A model generated the notes under the pieces. That model did not search any database and had not been told where the DNA came from. It saw only the letters and a program-made list of their open reading frames with translations. From DATCVR01 sp036566745 (GTDB taxonomy: Bacteria > Actinomycetota > Actinomycetes > Jiangellales > Jiangellaceae): a DNA stretch of 21,037 nucleotides. Shown here one piece after another: positions 6,118-14,811 of this stretch (positions are counted from its first letter, which is position 1; each line of letters begins with the position of its first letter). The stretch is taken from contig DATCVR010000265.1 in assembly GCA_036566745.1 (NCBI GenBank), forward strand, positions 1 through 21,037, written 5' to 3'. A program made the position numbers and the translations under genes.

Positions 6118-6567
6118 GTGACCAGCAGTCCCGCATCGGCCCAGCGATTGCGTGACCTGGCGTTGTTGCGCCGGGTCCGCGACCGGATGGATCGCGAGTA
6201 CGCGCAGCCGCTGAACGTCGAGGCGCTCGCGCGTGGCGTGAACATGTCGGCCGGGCACCTCAGTCGCGAGTTCAAACGCGCCTATGGCGAGTCGCCCTAC
6301 GGCTATCTCATGACACGGCGCATCGAGCGCGCGATGGCGTTGCTGCGTCGTGGCGACCTGAGCGTCACCGACGTGTGTTTCGCCGTGGGCTGTTCGTCGC
6401 TGGGCACGTTCAGCACGCGCTTCACCGAGCTCGTCGGCGTGCCGCCCAGCGTCTATCGGAGCCACGGCGCGCGCGTGACCGCGGGGATGCCGCCGTGCGT
6501 GGCGAGACAGGTGACCAGACCGATCAGGAATCGAGAAGCGCCCGCCCTCGCGCCGCAACTAGCGTGA
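6118..6567 (+). CDS. Stand-alone AraC/MarA-type HTH regulator (149 aa)
   Basis: The protein is little more than the AraC DNA-binding domain: the first HTH is at about 33-58 (LNVEALARGVNMSAGHLSREFKRAYGESP), and the second at about 80-110 (SVTDVCFAVGCSSLGTFSTRFTELVGVPP). There is no ligand-binding domain, as in MarA and SoxS, which bind as monomers to asymmetric sites of about 20 bp. The C-terminal 40 residues are basic and of no known fold. The last codons coincide with the conserved promoter element of the following VOC gene, and the stop TGA overlaps that gene's -10 region. I infer that it activates the VOC gene and, through the second copy of the element, the VOC gene at 8420. Stand-alone AraC genes next to VOC genes are common in actinobacteria. 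Confidence 0.93.
   Translation: MTSSPASAQRLRDLALLRRVRDRMDREYAQPLNVEALARGVNMSAGHLSREFKRAYGESPYGYLMTRRIERAMALLRRGDLSVTDVCFAVGCSSLGTFSTRFTELVGVPPSVYRSHGARVTAGMPPCVARQVTRPIRNREAPALAPQLA
6515..6565 (+). promoter_or_regulatory. Conserved VOC promoter element, copy 1
   Basis: A 28-base block (6515-6542, core TCAGGAATCGAGAAGCGCC) is followed by a 17-base variable spacer and TAGCGT (6560-6565); ATG begins 7 bases later. The block is identical at 27 of 28 positions to 8317-8344, and the spacer length is the same. The block covers the -35 position without resembling TTGACA, as expected for an activator-dependent promoter. It lies inside the 3' end of the AraC-type gene. Confidence 0.8.
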
Positions 6568-6572
6568 CGGCC

Positions 6573-6983
6573 ATGGACATCACCATCAACACCACCTTCC
6601 TCCCGCACGACGACCCGGAGGAGTCGCTGGCCTTCTACCGCGACGTCCTCGGCTTCGAGGTCCGCAGCGACGTCGGACAGGGCACGATGCGCTGGATCAC
6701 CGTCGGCCCTGCCGACCAGCCCGACACGTCCATCCTCCTGGCGCCGCCCGCCGCCGACCCTGGCATCACCGACGACGAGCGTCGCACGATCTCCGAGATG
6801 ATGGCCAAGGGCACCTACGGCTGGATCCTCCTGGCCACCACCGACCTCGACGGCCTCTTCGAGCGGCTGCAGGCCCACGACGTCGACGTCGTCCAGGAGC
6901 CGATCGATCAGCCGTACGGCGTGCGTGACTGCGCCTTCCGCGATCCCGCGGGCAACGAGATCCGCATCAAGGAGCTGCGCTGA
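6573..6983 (+). CDS. VOC (glyoxalase-fold) family protein (136 aa)
   Basis: A single-gene VOC protein with two beta-alpha-beta-beta-beta modules: EESLAFYRDVLGFEVRSD at about 11-28, and GLFERLQAHDVDVVQEP with CAFRDPAGNEIRIKE at about 90-135. The final Glu is the usual metal-ligand position; other ligands are not clear, so catalysis is uncertain. Family members include glyoxalase, dioxygenases and drug-binding resistance proteins, and this one could be any of them. ATG at 6573 lies 5 bases after the AraC-type stop and 7 bases after TAGCGT, so the mRNA is probably leaderless. The open frame extends upstream, but those codons belong to the AraC-type gene in another frame. Confidence 0.93.
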   Translation: MDITINTTFLPHDDPEESLAFYRDVLGFEVRSDVGQGTMRWITVGPADQPDTSILLAPPAADPGITDDERRTISEMMAKGTYGWILLATTDLDGLFERLQAHDVDVVQEPIDQPYGVRDCAFRDPAGNEIRIKELR

Positions 6984-7014
6984 GCCGTCCGGCGGTCGCG
7001 GGCCGGGCTGATCG

Positions 7015-8295
7015 GTGAGACGAGATCGATCGCTGGTGCGTCGTCGCGAGGCGCCCTCGCGGCTCCGACGCCGAGGGCGTCTCGCCGCCTACGGGCCGGT
7101 GCTGGCCAACCGGGCGTTCCGGCGGCTGATCCTCGGCTTCGGAGTCTCGTACCTCGGCGACGGGATGAGCTTCGTCGCGGTCGCGTGGCTCGCGATCGAG
7201 CTGGCGCCGCCGGCGACGGCCGGGCTGTGGGTCGGCGGCGCGGTGGCCGCGTACACGTTGCCGGGCGTGGTCGGCGTGCTGGTGTTGGGTCGCCGGCTGC
7301 GCCGGGTGCCGGCCAGACGGCTCCTGCTCGCCGACAACATCGTGCGCGGTGTGTTCCTCGGCGCCGTGCCGCTCTGCTGGCTCACCGGGCAGCTCACGCT
7401 GCCGTTGTACGTAGCCCTTCTCTCGGTCTCCTCGCTGCTGCACGCGTGGGGCAGCGCGGGCAAGTACACCCTGATGGCCGAGCTGCTGCCCGAGGAACAG
7501 CGGCTGGCCGCGAACACCCTCGTCAGCTCGCTCAACTTCGCCGCCACGATCGCCGGACCCGCGATCGCCGGTGTGCTCGTGACGTACGTCAGCGCGGCCG
7601 TCGTGCTCGGTCTGGACGCGCTCACCTATGTGTTCCTGGCCGTGCTCGTCGCGCGGATGCGGCTGCCGGACTCGGGGCACGTCTCCGTCGTCGACGAGGA
7701 GGCGGCCCGCGGCGGGCTCGCGCTGATGCGATCCCACCCGGAGCTGCTCGGGCTGCTGACGCTCACCTGGTTCTTCAACCTCCTGTACGGACCCGTCGAG
7801 GTCGCGCTGCCGCTGCACGTCACGGACGACCTGCACGCTCCGGGCACGCTGCTCGGTCTCTACTGGATGCTGTTCGGCATCGGCGCGGTGCTCGGCGGGC
7901 TCGCGGTCGGCGCACTGCGGCAATTGCCGCTCTGGCCCGTGACCGTCGTCATCGTGGTCGCCTGGGGGCTCGCGCTGCTGCCGTTCTGGTTCGACGTGCC
8001 GACGGCCGTCACCGTGGCGAGCTTCACGCTCGGTGGCGTGATCTACGGACCGTTCGTCGCGCTCTCGGTGACCCTGATGCAGGCGAAGTCGCCACCGCAG
8101 CACCTGGCCGCGATGCTCGCCGCCCGCAGCGCGGTACTGCTCACCGCCTCCCCGGTGGGCACCGCGCTCGGCGGACCGCTCACCACGGCGCTGGGCCCCC
8201 GCGCGACGCTCGGCGGTTCCGGGCTCGCCACCGTCGTGCTCGGTGTCGTCGCGGGCGTCCTGCTGGCTCGACGCCGGAGGCAGCGGAGCGGGTGA
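7015..8295 (+). CDS. MFS transporter, probable exporter of the MFS_3/EntS type (426 aa)
   Basis: About twelve hydrophobic segments can be counted, from LILGFGVSYLGDGMSFVAVAWLAIEL (about 41-65) to the last at about 397-417. The pattern of a basic N-terminus, an FGVSYLGDG first helix and a central charged loop near 215-240 matches the exporters related to enterobactin exporter EntS and macrolide efflux proteins. The substrate is unknown. The start is uncertain: GTG at 7015 has no ribosome site, GTG at 7036 is in frame, and a later GTG near 7099 is also possible. It follows the first VOC gene by 31 bases and could be read from the same promoter. The second conserved VOC element begins 21 bases after its stop. 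Confidence 0.9.
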   Translation: MRRDRSLVRRREAPSRLRRRGRLAAYGPVLANRAFRRLILGFGVSYLGDGMSFVAVAWLAIELAPPATAGLWVGGAVAAYTLPGVVGVLVLGRRLRRVPARRLLLADNIVRGVFLGAVPLCWLTGQLTLPLYVALLSVSSLLHAWGSAGKYTLMAELLPEEQRLAANTLVSSLNFAATIAGPAIAGVLVTYVSAAVVLGLDALTYVFLAVLVARMRLPDSGHVSVVDEEAARGGLALMRSHPELLGLLTLTWFFNLLYGPVEVALPLHVTDDLHAPGTLLGLYWMLFGIGAVLGGLAVGALRQLPLWPVTVVIVVAWGLALLPFWFDVPTAVTVASFTLGGVIYGPFVALSVTLMQAKSPPQHLAAMLAARSAVLLTASPVGTALGGPLTTALGPRATLGGSGLATVVLGVVAGVLLARRRRQRSG

Positions 8296-8316
8296 GTCGT
8301 CCGGCGGAGGCAGGCG

Positions 8317-8367
8317 CCAGACCGGTCAGGAATCGAGAAGCGCCGCTCGCCGAGCCCCGATTAGCGT
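8317..8367 (+). promoter_or_regulatory. Conserved VOC promoter element, copy 2
   Basis: The block at 8317-8344 (core TCAGGAATCGAGAAGCGCC) differs from copy 1 at a single base, and TAGCGT at 8362-8367 follows after the same 17-base spacer. Bases after the -10 are also shared (GTGRCGGC). The spacers match at only about 8 of 17 positions, so the two blocks are kept by function rather than by a recent duplication. Transcription should start near 8374, giving a leader of about 46 bases. Confidence 0.8.
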
Positions 8368-8419
8368 GGCGGCACGTACTCGCCCCGGGTCGATTCGACC
8401 CACGACGTCAGGAGTGACC

Positions 8420-8776
8420 ATGACCGGCTCGACCACCGAGGGAATCAAGACCGTGCTGCACCCCGTGTCCGACCTCGCGAAGGCCACGGAGATGTACGCC
8501 GCCCTGCTCGGCGTGCCACCGCAGACCGAGTCGTCCTACTATGTCGGCTTCGAGGCAGCGGGGCAGCAGATCGGCCTGGTGCCGAGCGGGGGATCGCAGA
8601 GCATGACCTCGCCAGTGGCGTACTGGCACGTGCCGGACATCGAGGCGAAGCTGGCCGAGGTGACCGCCGCGGGCGCGACCGTGCAGGAGCCCGCGCACGA
8701 CGTCGGTGGCGGCCGTCTGGTGGCCACCGTCGTCGACCCCGATGGCAACGTCCTCGGACTGCTCGAGGACCGATGA
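8420..8776 (+). CDS. VOC (glyoxalase-fold) family protein (118 aa)
   Basis: A short VOC protein: strand and helix VLHPVSDLAKATEMYAALLGVPP at about 11-33, then PVAYWHVPDIEAKLAEVTAAGATV, and the closing VDPDGNVLGLLED strand. The conserved DPDGN turn and the Glu near the end are present. It belongs to a different VOC subgroup from the gene at 6573, so it is not a recent duplicate, yet shares its promoter element. AGGAG 5 bases before the ATG gives a clear start. The 46-base leader contains a small hairpin (GGGTCG-ATT-CGACCC, 8387-8401). The DUF1801 gene follows after 59 bases and is probably co-transcribed. Function is unknown; metal-dependent lyase or binding protein are both possible. Confidence 0.92.
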   Translation: MTGSTTEGIKTVLHPVSDLAKATEMYAALLGVPPQTESSYYVGFEAAGQQIGLVPSGGSQSMTSPVAYWHVPDIEAKLAEVTAAGATVQEPAHDVGGGRLVATVVDPDGNVLGLLEDR

Positions 8777-8835
8777 GGGCAGCTTTCCCAGCACGAGGGC
8801 CATCCTCATCACGACTCACAGAGAGGAATCCTGCG

Positions 8836-9312
8836 ATGAACGACCCGCAGAAGTCTGCCGAGAGCACCACCCCGAGCGACAAGACGAACCCGGGATTCAC
8901 GGACGAGGAAAAGGCCGCGATGAAGGAGCGCGCCCGTGAGCTGAAGGCGGACAAGCGCCGCAGCACGCGCGCTGCCACGCCGGACGGTGAGAGCGCCGTG
9001 CTCGCGAAGATCGCCGAGATGGCGGAGCCGGATCGCACCATGGCCGAGCGGCTCCATGAGGTCATCACCGCCAGCGCGCCGGACCTCGAGCCGAAGACCT
9101 GGTACGGCATGCCCGCGTACGCCAAGGGCGGAAAGGTCATCTGCTTCTTCCAACCCGCCCAGAAGTTCAATTCGAGATACGCGACGTTCGGCTTCAACGA
9201 CGACGCGAACCTCGACGACGGCACGATGTGGCCGACCTCCTTCGCGCTGACGACGTTGACCGCCGCTGACGAGGCACGGATCGGCGAGCTCGTGACGAAG
9301 GCGGTCGGCTGA
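8836..9312 (+). CDS. DUF1801 (YdhG-like) domain protein (158 aa)
   Basis: A charged N-terminal stretch (GFTDEEKAAMKERARELKADKR, about 20-41) is followed by the DUF1801/YdhG fold from about 55 to 155: LHEVITASAPDLEPKTWYGMPAYAKGGKVICFFQPA is the diagnostic segment, and the family's closing helix is EARIGELVTKAVG. Bacillus YdhG-type relatives have been called iron chaperones (frataxin-like), but the function in actinobacteria is not established. The frame is open back to an ATG at 8773 that overlaps the stop of the VOC gene, but GAGAGGA 8 bases before 8836 and the typical family N-terminus favour the later start. It is probably in the transcript that starts from VOC promoter copy 2. A hairpin follows its stop. 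Confidence 0.88.
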   Translation: MNDPQKSAESTTPSDKTNPGFTDEEKAAMKERARELKADKRRSTRAATPDGESAVLAKIAEMAEPDRTMAERLHEVITASAPDLEPKTWYGMPAYAKGGKVICFFQPAQKFNSRYATFGFNDDANLDDGTMWPTSFALTTLTAADEARIGELVTKAVG

Positions 9313-9315
9313 GGA

Positions 9316-9335
9316 CCGGGCCCGCCGAGGCCCGG
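9316..9335 (+). terminator. Hairpin after the DUF1801 gene
   Basis: CCGGGCC and GGCCCGG form a perfect 7-bp stem with a 6-base loop, 3 bases after the stop codon. No T-run follows. It probably ends the VOC-DUF1801 transcript. Confidence 0.55.
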
Positions 9336-9336
9336 A

Positions 9337-9359
9337 GGTTCCACGGCCCACGAGGAACC
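9337..9359. promoter_or_regulatory. Inverted repeat upstream of the UvrA-like gene
   Basis: GGTTCC and GGAACC are separated by 11 bases, a dyad with centres about two turns of DNA apart. It lies 75 bases before the UvrA-like start and could be an operator; it could also be part of the terminator region just before it. No clear -35/-10 pair was found in 9360-9433. Confidence 0.3.
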
Positions 9360-9423
9360 CGACGATGATTGGATCGAGCCAGGCGACGCCGACGGAGACC
9401 GCGAGGGCGGCCCGCGTGACAGA

Positions 9424-9429
9424 TGGAGA
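9424..9429 (+). promoter_or_regulatory. Ribosome binding site that fixes the UvrA-like start
   Basis: TGGAGA lies 4 bases before the ATG at 9434. An in-frame ATG at 9365 would add 23 residues that look non-conserved and has no such site. Confidence 0.55.
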
Positions 9430-9433
9430 CACC

Positions 9434-11824
<2,391 letters not shown>

Positions 11825-11875
11825 ACGAGCCCACGCCGCGACCGCCCGCGACGCCGGACCACGAGAGGACATCCC

Positions 11876-12043
11876 ATGCCCACGACCTTCGAGTCCGCGA
11901 ATGAGCTGGCCAGCGCCTTGCGGCGGGCGGCGGCCGCGCACGGCGAGCACGAGAAGCGGACCGGCCGGCCGGATCCGGACTGGCCGGACTGGTACGCCGA
12001 GTACCTGGTGCGAGAGCAGGCCGGGGACGACCTGCCGTCCTGA
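11876..12043 (+). CDS. Small Trp-rich acidic protein with DWPDWYAEYL motif (55 aa)
   Basis: A short gene with clear coding signs: GAGAGGAC stands a few bases before the ATG, and the product has a defined shape. Residues 5-26 form an amphipathic helix (FESANELASALRRAAAAHG), then comes an RTGRPDPDWPDWYAEYLVRE motif with two Trp and two Tyr, and a short acidic tail. I recall this motif in small actinobacterial proteins and as a tail on some VOC-like proteins, but I can give no established function. It lies 51 bases after the UvrA-like gene on the same strand and is probably in the same transcript. Possible roles are partner or regulator of that ATPase. It has no cysteine and no membrane segment. 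Confidence 0.8.
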   Translation: MPTTFESANELASALRRAAAAHGEHEKRTGRPDPDWPDWYAEYLVREQAGDDLPS

Positions 12044-12149
12044 GCGTGCCCGGCCGTCCGCCACGTGACGATGTGTGGATGATTGACTGCCATCACCGCG
12101 TTCCGGCGTGGTGTCGAGGGTTCGCGAGATCTGACGCGGGGAGTTGCGC

Positions 12150-13502
12150 ATGACCGAGACCGTGGATGTCGTCGTTCTCGGGCTGGGCGTCGGTGGTGAG
12201 GAGGTCGGCGGGAAGCTGGCCGAGGCCGGGCTCACGGTGGTCGGCATCGAGAACCGCCTGGTGGGCGGCGAGTGCCCGTACTGGGGGTGCGTGCCGAGCA
12301 AGATGATGATCCGGGCCGCCAACCTGCTCACCGAGGCGCGTCGGGTCGACGGGATGGCCGGACACGCCGAGGTCAGCCCGGACTGGGCGCCGGTGGCCGA
12401 GCGGATCCGCGACGAGGCCACCGACAACTGGAACGACCAGGTGGCCGTCGACCGCTTCACCGGCAAGGGCGGCATCTTCGTCCGCGGCAAGGGCCGGCTG
12501 GCCGGACCCGGAGCCGTCGAGGTCGACGGCACGCGGTACGAGGCGCGCCGGGGCGTCGTGCTCGCCACCGGCACCATCGCCGCGGTGCCGCCGATCGACG
12601 GACTGGCCGACACGCCGTACTGGACCAACCGCGAGGCGATCGAGGCCAAGACCCTCCCCGCGTCGATGATCGTGCTCGGCGGCGGTGCCATCGGTGTCGA
12701 GCTGGCGCAGGCCTACGCCCGGTTCGGCACGGACGTCACCGTGGTGGAGGCGGCCGGTCGGCTGATACCCCAGGAGGAGCCCGAGTCCTCCGAGCTCGCC
12801 CGCGCCGCCCTCGAGGCCGACGGCATCAGCGTGCACATCGACAGCCGCGTCACCCACGTGGCCCACGACGGCGACGGCTTCGTGGTCTCGGCCGGGAGCG
12901 AGCTGCGGGCCGAACGCCTCCTCGTCGCCGTCGGACGCCGCTCCGACCTTCGCCCGCTCGGCGTCGACACCGTGGGCCTCGACCCGAAGGCGTCGTCGGT
13001 GCCAGTCGACGAGCACCTGCGCGTGGGCGAGCAGCTCTGGGCCGTCGGCGACGTCACCGGCCACGGCGCCTTCACCCACATGGCCATGTACCAGGCCGGC
13101 GTGGTCATCCGCGACATCCTCGGTCCGGACGGGCCGAGCGCCTCGTACCACGCCATCCCGCGCGTCACGTTCACCGATCCCGAGATCGGCGCCGTGGGTC
13201 TCACCGAGGCCCAGGCGCGGGACGCCGGCCTGAACGTCGCTGTCGGGCTGGCGCAGGTGCCGTCCTCGGCGCGCGGCTGGATCCACAAGGCCGGCAACGA
13301 GGGCGTGATCAAACTGGTGGCCGACACCGAGCGAGGCATCCTGGTGGGCGCCACCTCGGCCGGACCCACCGGCGGCGAGGTGCTCTCGGCGCTGGCCGTC
13401 GCGGTCCACGCCCGGGTGCCGGTCGACACGCTACGGCACATGATCTACGCCTATCCGACCTTCCACCGCGGCATCGAGGACGCCCTGCGCGACCTCGGGT
13501 AG
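12150..13502 (+). CDS. FAD-dependent pyridine nucleotide-disulfide oxidoreductase, CPYWGC type (450 aa)
   Basis: A dimeric flavoprotein of the dihydrolipoamide dehydrogenase/mercuric reductase group. The FAD-binding motif GLGVGGEEVG is at 11-20, and the redox-active disulfide is Cys42-x4-Cys47 in GGECPYWGCVPSK. A second Rossmann motif (LGGGAIGVELAQAYARFG, about 174-191) binds NAD(P)H, and LWAVGDVTGHGAFTH near 300 is the second FAD motif. The C-terminal dimerisation domain reads YAYPTFHRGIEDAL instead of the HPTxxE of lipoamide dehydrogenases, so the usual His-Glu base pair is altered and the substrate is probably different. No mercury-type N-terminal domain or C-terminal cysteine pair is present. 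ATG at 12150 follows GGGGAG by 6 bases. The 106 bases upstream contain TTGACT (12083) but no convincing -10. Confidence 0.92.
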   Translation: MTETVDVVVLGLGVGGEEVGGKLAEAGLTVVGIENRLVGGECPYWGCVPSKMMIRAANLLTEARRVDGMAGHAEVSPDWAPVAERIRDEATDNWNDQVAVDRFTGKGGIFVRGKGRLAGPGAVEVDGTRYEARRGVVLATGTIAAVPPIDGLADTPYWTNREAIEAKTLPASMIVLGGGAIGVELAQAYARFGTDVTVVEAAGRLIPQEEPESSELARAALEADGISVHIDSRVTHVAHDGDGFVVSAGSELRAERLLVAVGRRSDLRPLGVDTVGLDPKASSVPVDEHLRVGEQLWAVGDVTGHGAFTHMAMYQAGVVIRDILGPDGPSASYHAIPRVTFTDPEIGAVGLTEAQARDAGLNVAVGLAQVPSSARGWIHKAGNEGVIKLVADTERGILVGATSAGPTGGEVLSALAVAVHARVPVDTLRHMIYAYPTFHRGIEDALRDLG

Positions 13503-13512
13503 GGGCGCGATC

Positions 13513-13908
13513 TCAACGTCCGCGAGCGCCTGACCGGAGAAGACCACGCCTGGCCGCGCCGCCCTGGTCCTGGGCCCGCTGCCTCGCCCTGGCAAGGGCG
13601 CGGATCGTGAACACGACGACCACGGCCACGAACTGGGCCCCCAGCACGATCTGGTTCACGTCGACCGCGGGGCGCCAGGTGACGTGGTCGCCGCGCACGA
13701 CGAATGCTCCGACCGGTCGCGCGGTCAGGCCGAATCCGCTGCCGGAGCCGGCCCCCTGTTCCGGGTGCTCGCCGTCGCCTCCTCCGGCACCGCCAGAGAT
13801 CCTCGCCGCCGGGATGATCGTCACGCCGTCCTTCTCGTACGGCTCGCCGAACACTCGCCGCACGGTGAAGGCGTGCTGTGCCTGTGTGATGACCTCGTGA
13901 ACGTCCAC
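13513..13908 (-). CDS. GerW/YtfJ-like membrane-anchored protein (131 aa)
   Basis: The domain at about 5-85 matches the GerW (YtfJ) family: VRRVFGEPYEKDGVTIIPA, a glycine-rich loop (GGAGGGDG and GSGSGFG), and ARPVGAFVVRGDHVTWRPAVD. In Bacillus, GerW takes part in spore germination, but the fold is widespread in non-sporulating actinobacteria, so a spore role should not be assumed. One hydrophobic segment follows (about 86-105, IVLGAQFVAVVVVF), then a very basic tail (RALARARQRAQ), so the protein is probably anchored with the tail in the cytoplasm. The start is GTG, preceded by GAGGAG at 6 bases. It converges with the oxidoreductase gene (10 bases between) and is divergent from recO. Confidence 0.87.
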   Translation of the reverse strand: MDVHEVITQAQHAFTVRRVFGEPYEKDGVTIIPAARISGGAGGGDGEHPEQGAGSGSGFGLTARPVGAFVVRGDHVTWRPAVDVNQIVLGAQFVAVVVVFTIRALARARQRAQDQGGAARRGLLRSGARGR

Positions 13909-13960
13909 CTTCGGCTCCTCACCTCAGCCCCTGCCCATCTTGCTCCTGACGAGCCGGGCT

Positions 13961-13983
13961 GGCCGAGCATGGACAGCTCGGCC
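13961..13983. other. Perfect hairpin in the gerW-recO divergent gap
   Basis: GGCCGAGC and GCTCGGCC form an 8-bp perfect inverted repeat with a 7-base loop. No gene ends here, so it is not a terminator of a known gene; a protein-binding site or a leader structure is possible. The rest of the 170-base gap (13909-14079) holds the two start regions and a weak -10-like CAGAAT at about 14036, and nothing else that I can see. Confidence 0.35.
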
Positions 13984-14079
13984 CGCGAGGATGGGTTCCC
14001 GGCCGTGTCGGGTTCGCCGAATGCGCACCGACCGACCAGAATGGTGTCCAGCGCCCACGAACGCAGGTCAGGAGCACGG

Positions 14080-14811
14080 ATGACCCTCTATCGCGACGAA
14101 GGGGTCGTCCTGCGTACCCAGAAACTGGGCGAGGCCGACCGCATCGTCACGCTGCTCACCCGGGGTCATGGCCGGGTCCGCGCGGTGGCCAAGGGGGTGC
14201 GCCGCACCACCAGCCGTTTCGGGTCGCGGCTCGAGCCGTTCATGCACGTCGACGCCCAGTTCGCCACCGGCCGCTCGCTCGACGTCGTCACCCAGGCCGA
14301 GACGATCGACCCCTACGGCATGAGCATCACCGACGACTACGGCCGCTACACCGCGGGCACGGCGATCCTGGAGACGGCCGAACGCCTCACCTCGGAGGAG
14401 CGCGAGCCGGCCGTCCAGCACTACCTGCTGCTGGTGGGGGCGATGCGCGCGCTCGCCGGGGCCGCCCACTCGCCGGGGCTGGTGCTCGACGCCTACCTGC
14501 TGCGCGGGCTCTCGATCGCGGGGTTCGCCCCGAGCTTCGTCGACTGCGCCCGGTGCGACGCGCCGGGACCACACCGGCTCTTCTCGGTGCAGGCCGGTGG
14601 CATGGTCTGCCCGGCCTGCCGGCCATCGGGCACGGTCGCGCCGTCGCCCGACACCCTCACGCTGCTCGCGGCGCTGCTCAGCGGCGACTGGCCGGTGGCC
14701 GACGCCAGCGAGCCACGATGCCGGCGAGAGGCCAGCGGCATCACGGCCGCGTTCCTCCAATGGCACCTCGAGCGCGGCCTGCGTTCGCTTCCCCTGGTGG
14801 AGCGGGTGTGA
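14080..14811 (+). CDS. recO: DNA repair protein RecO (243 aa)
   Basis: RecO anneals single strands and helps RecR load RecA at gaps. The OB-fold N-terminus is clear: YRDEGVVLRTQKLGEADRIVTLLTRGHGRVRAVAKGVRRTTSRFG (about 4-48) with the family's LGEADRI and AKGVRR motifs. The helical C-terminal domain contains a zinc-type pair of cysteines, CARCDAPG and MVCPAC (about 160-190). Length fits the family. The frame is open upstream to 13684, but ATG at 14080 is preceded by AGGAG and starts exactly at the conserved MTLYRDEG. The stop codon overlaps the uppS start by 4 bases (GTGA), so the two are co-translated, an arrangement common in actinobacteria. Confidence 0.97.
   Translation: MTLYRDEGVVLRTQKLGEADRIVTLLTRGHGRVRAVAKGVRRTTSRFGSRLEPFMHVDAQFATGRSLDVVTQAETIDPYGMSITDDYGRYTAGTAILETAERLTSEEREPAVQHYLLLVGAMRALAGAAHSPGLVLDAYLLRGLSIAGFAPSFVDCARCDAPGPHRLFSVQAGGMVCPACRPSGTVAPSPDTLTLLAALLSGDWPVADASEPRCRREASGITAAFLQWHLERGLRSLPLVERV

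Noticed and set aside
8773..8835. Earlier start of the DUF1801 gene overlapping the VOC stop (ATGA)
   Set aside because: Possible translational coupling, but the added residues do not look conserved and a better ribosome site precedes 8836.
9366..9390. Degenerate copy of the VOC element before the UvrA-like gene (GGATCGAG)
   Set aside because: The match is short, the AGAAGCGCC part is not kept and no -10 stands at the right distance.
12272..13900. 542-codon plus-strand frame over the oxidoreductase gene
   Set aside because: Arg/Gly-rich out-of-frame shadow that ignores the intact CPYWGC enzyme and the antisense GerW-like gene.
13684..14079. N-terminal extension of recO by 132 residues
   Set aside because: Covers the antisense of the GerW-like gene and the divergent promoter gap; the conserved RecO start and ribosome site are at 14080.
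14553..14807. N-terminal extension of uppS
   Set aside because: Lies inside recO in another frame; GTG at 14808 gives the standard GTGA overlap.
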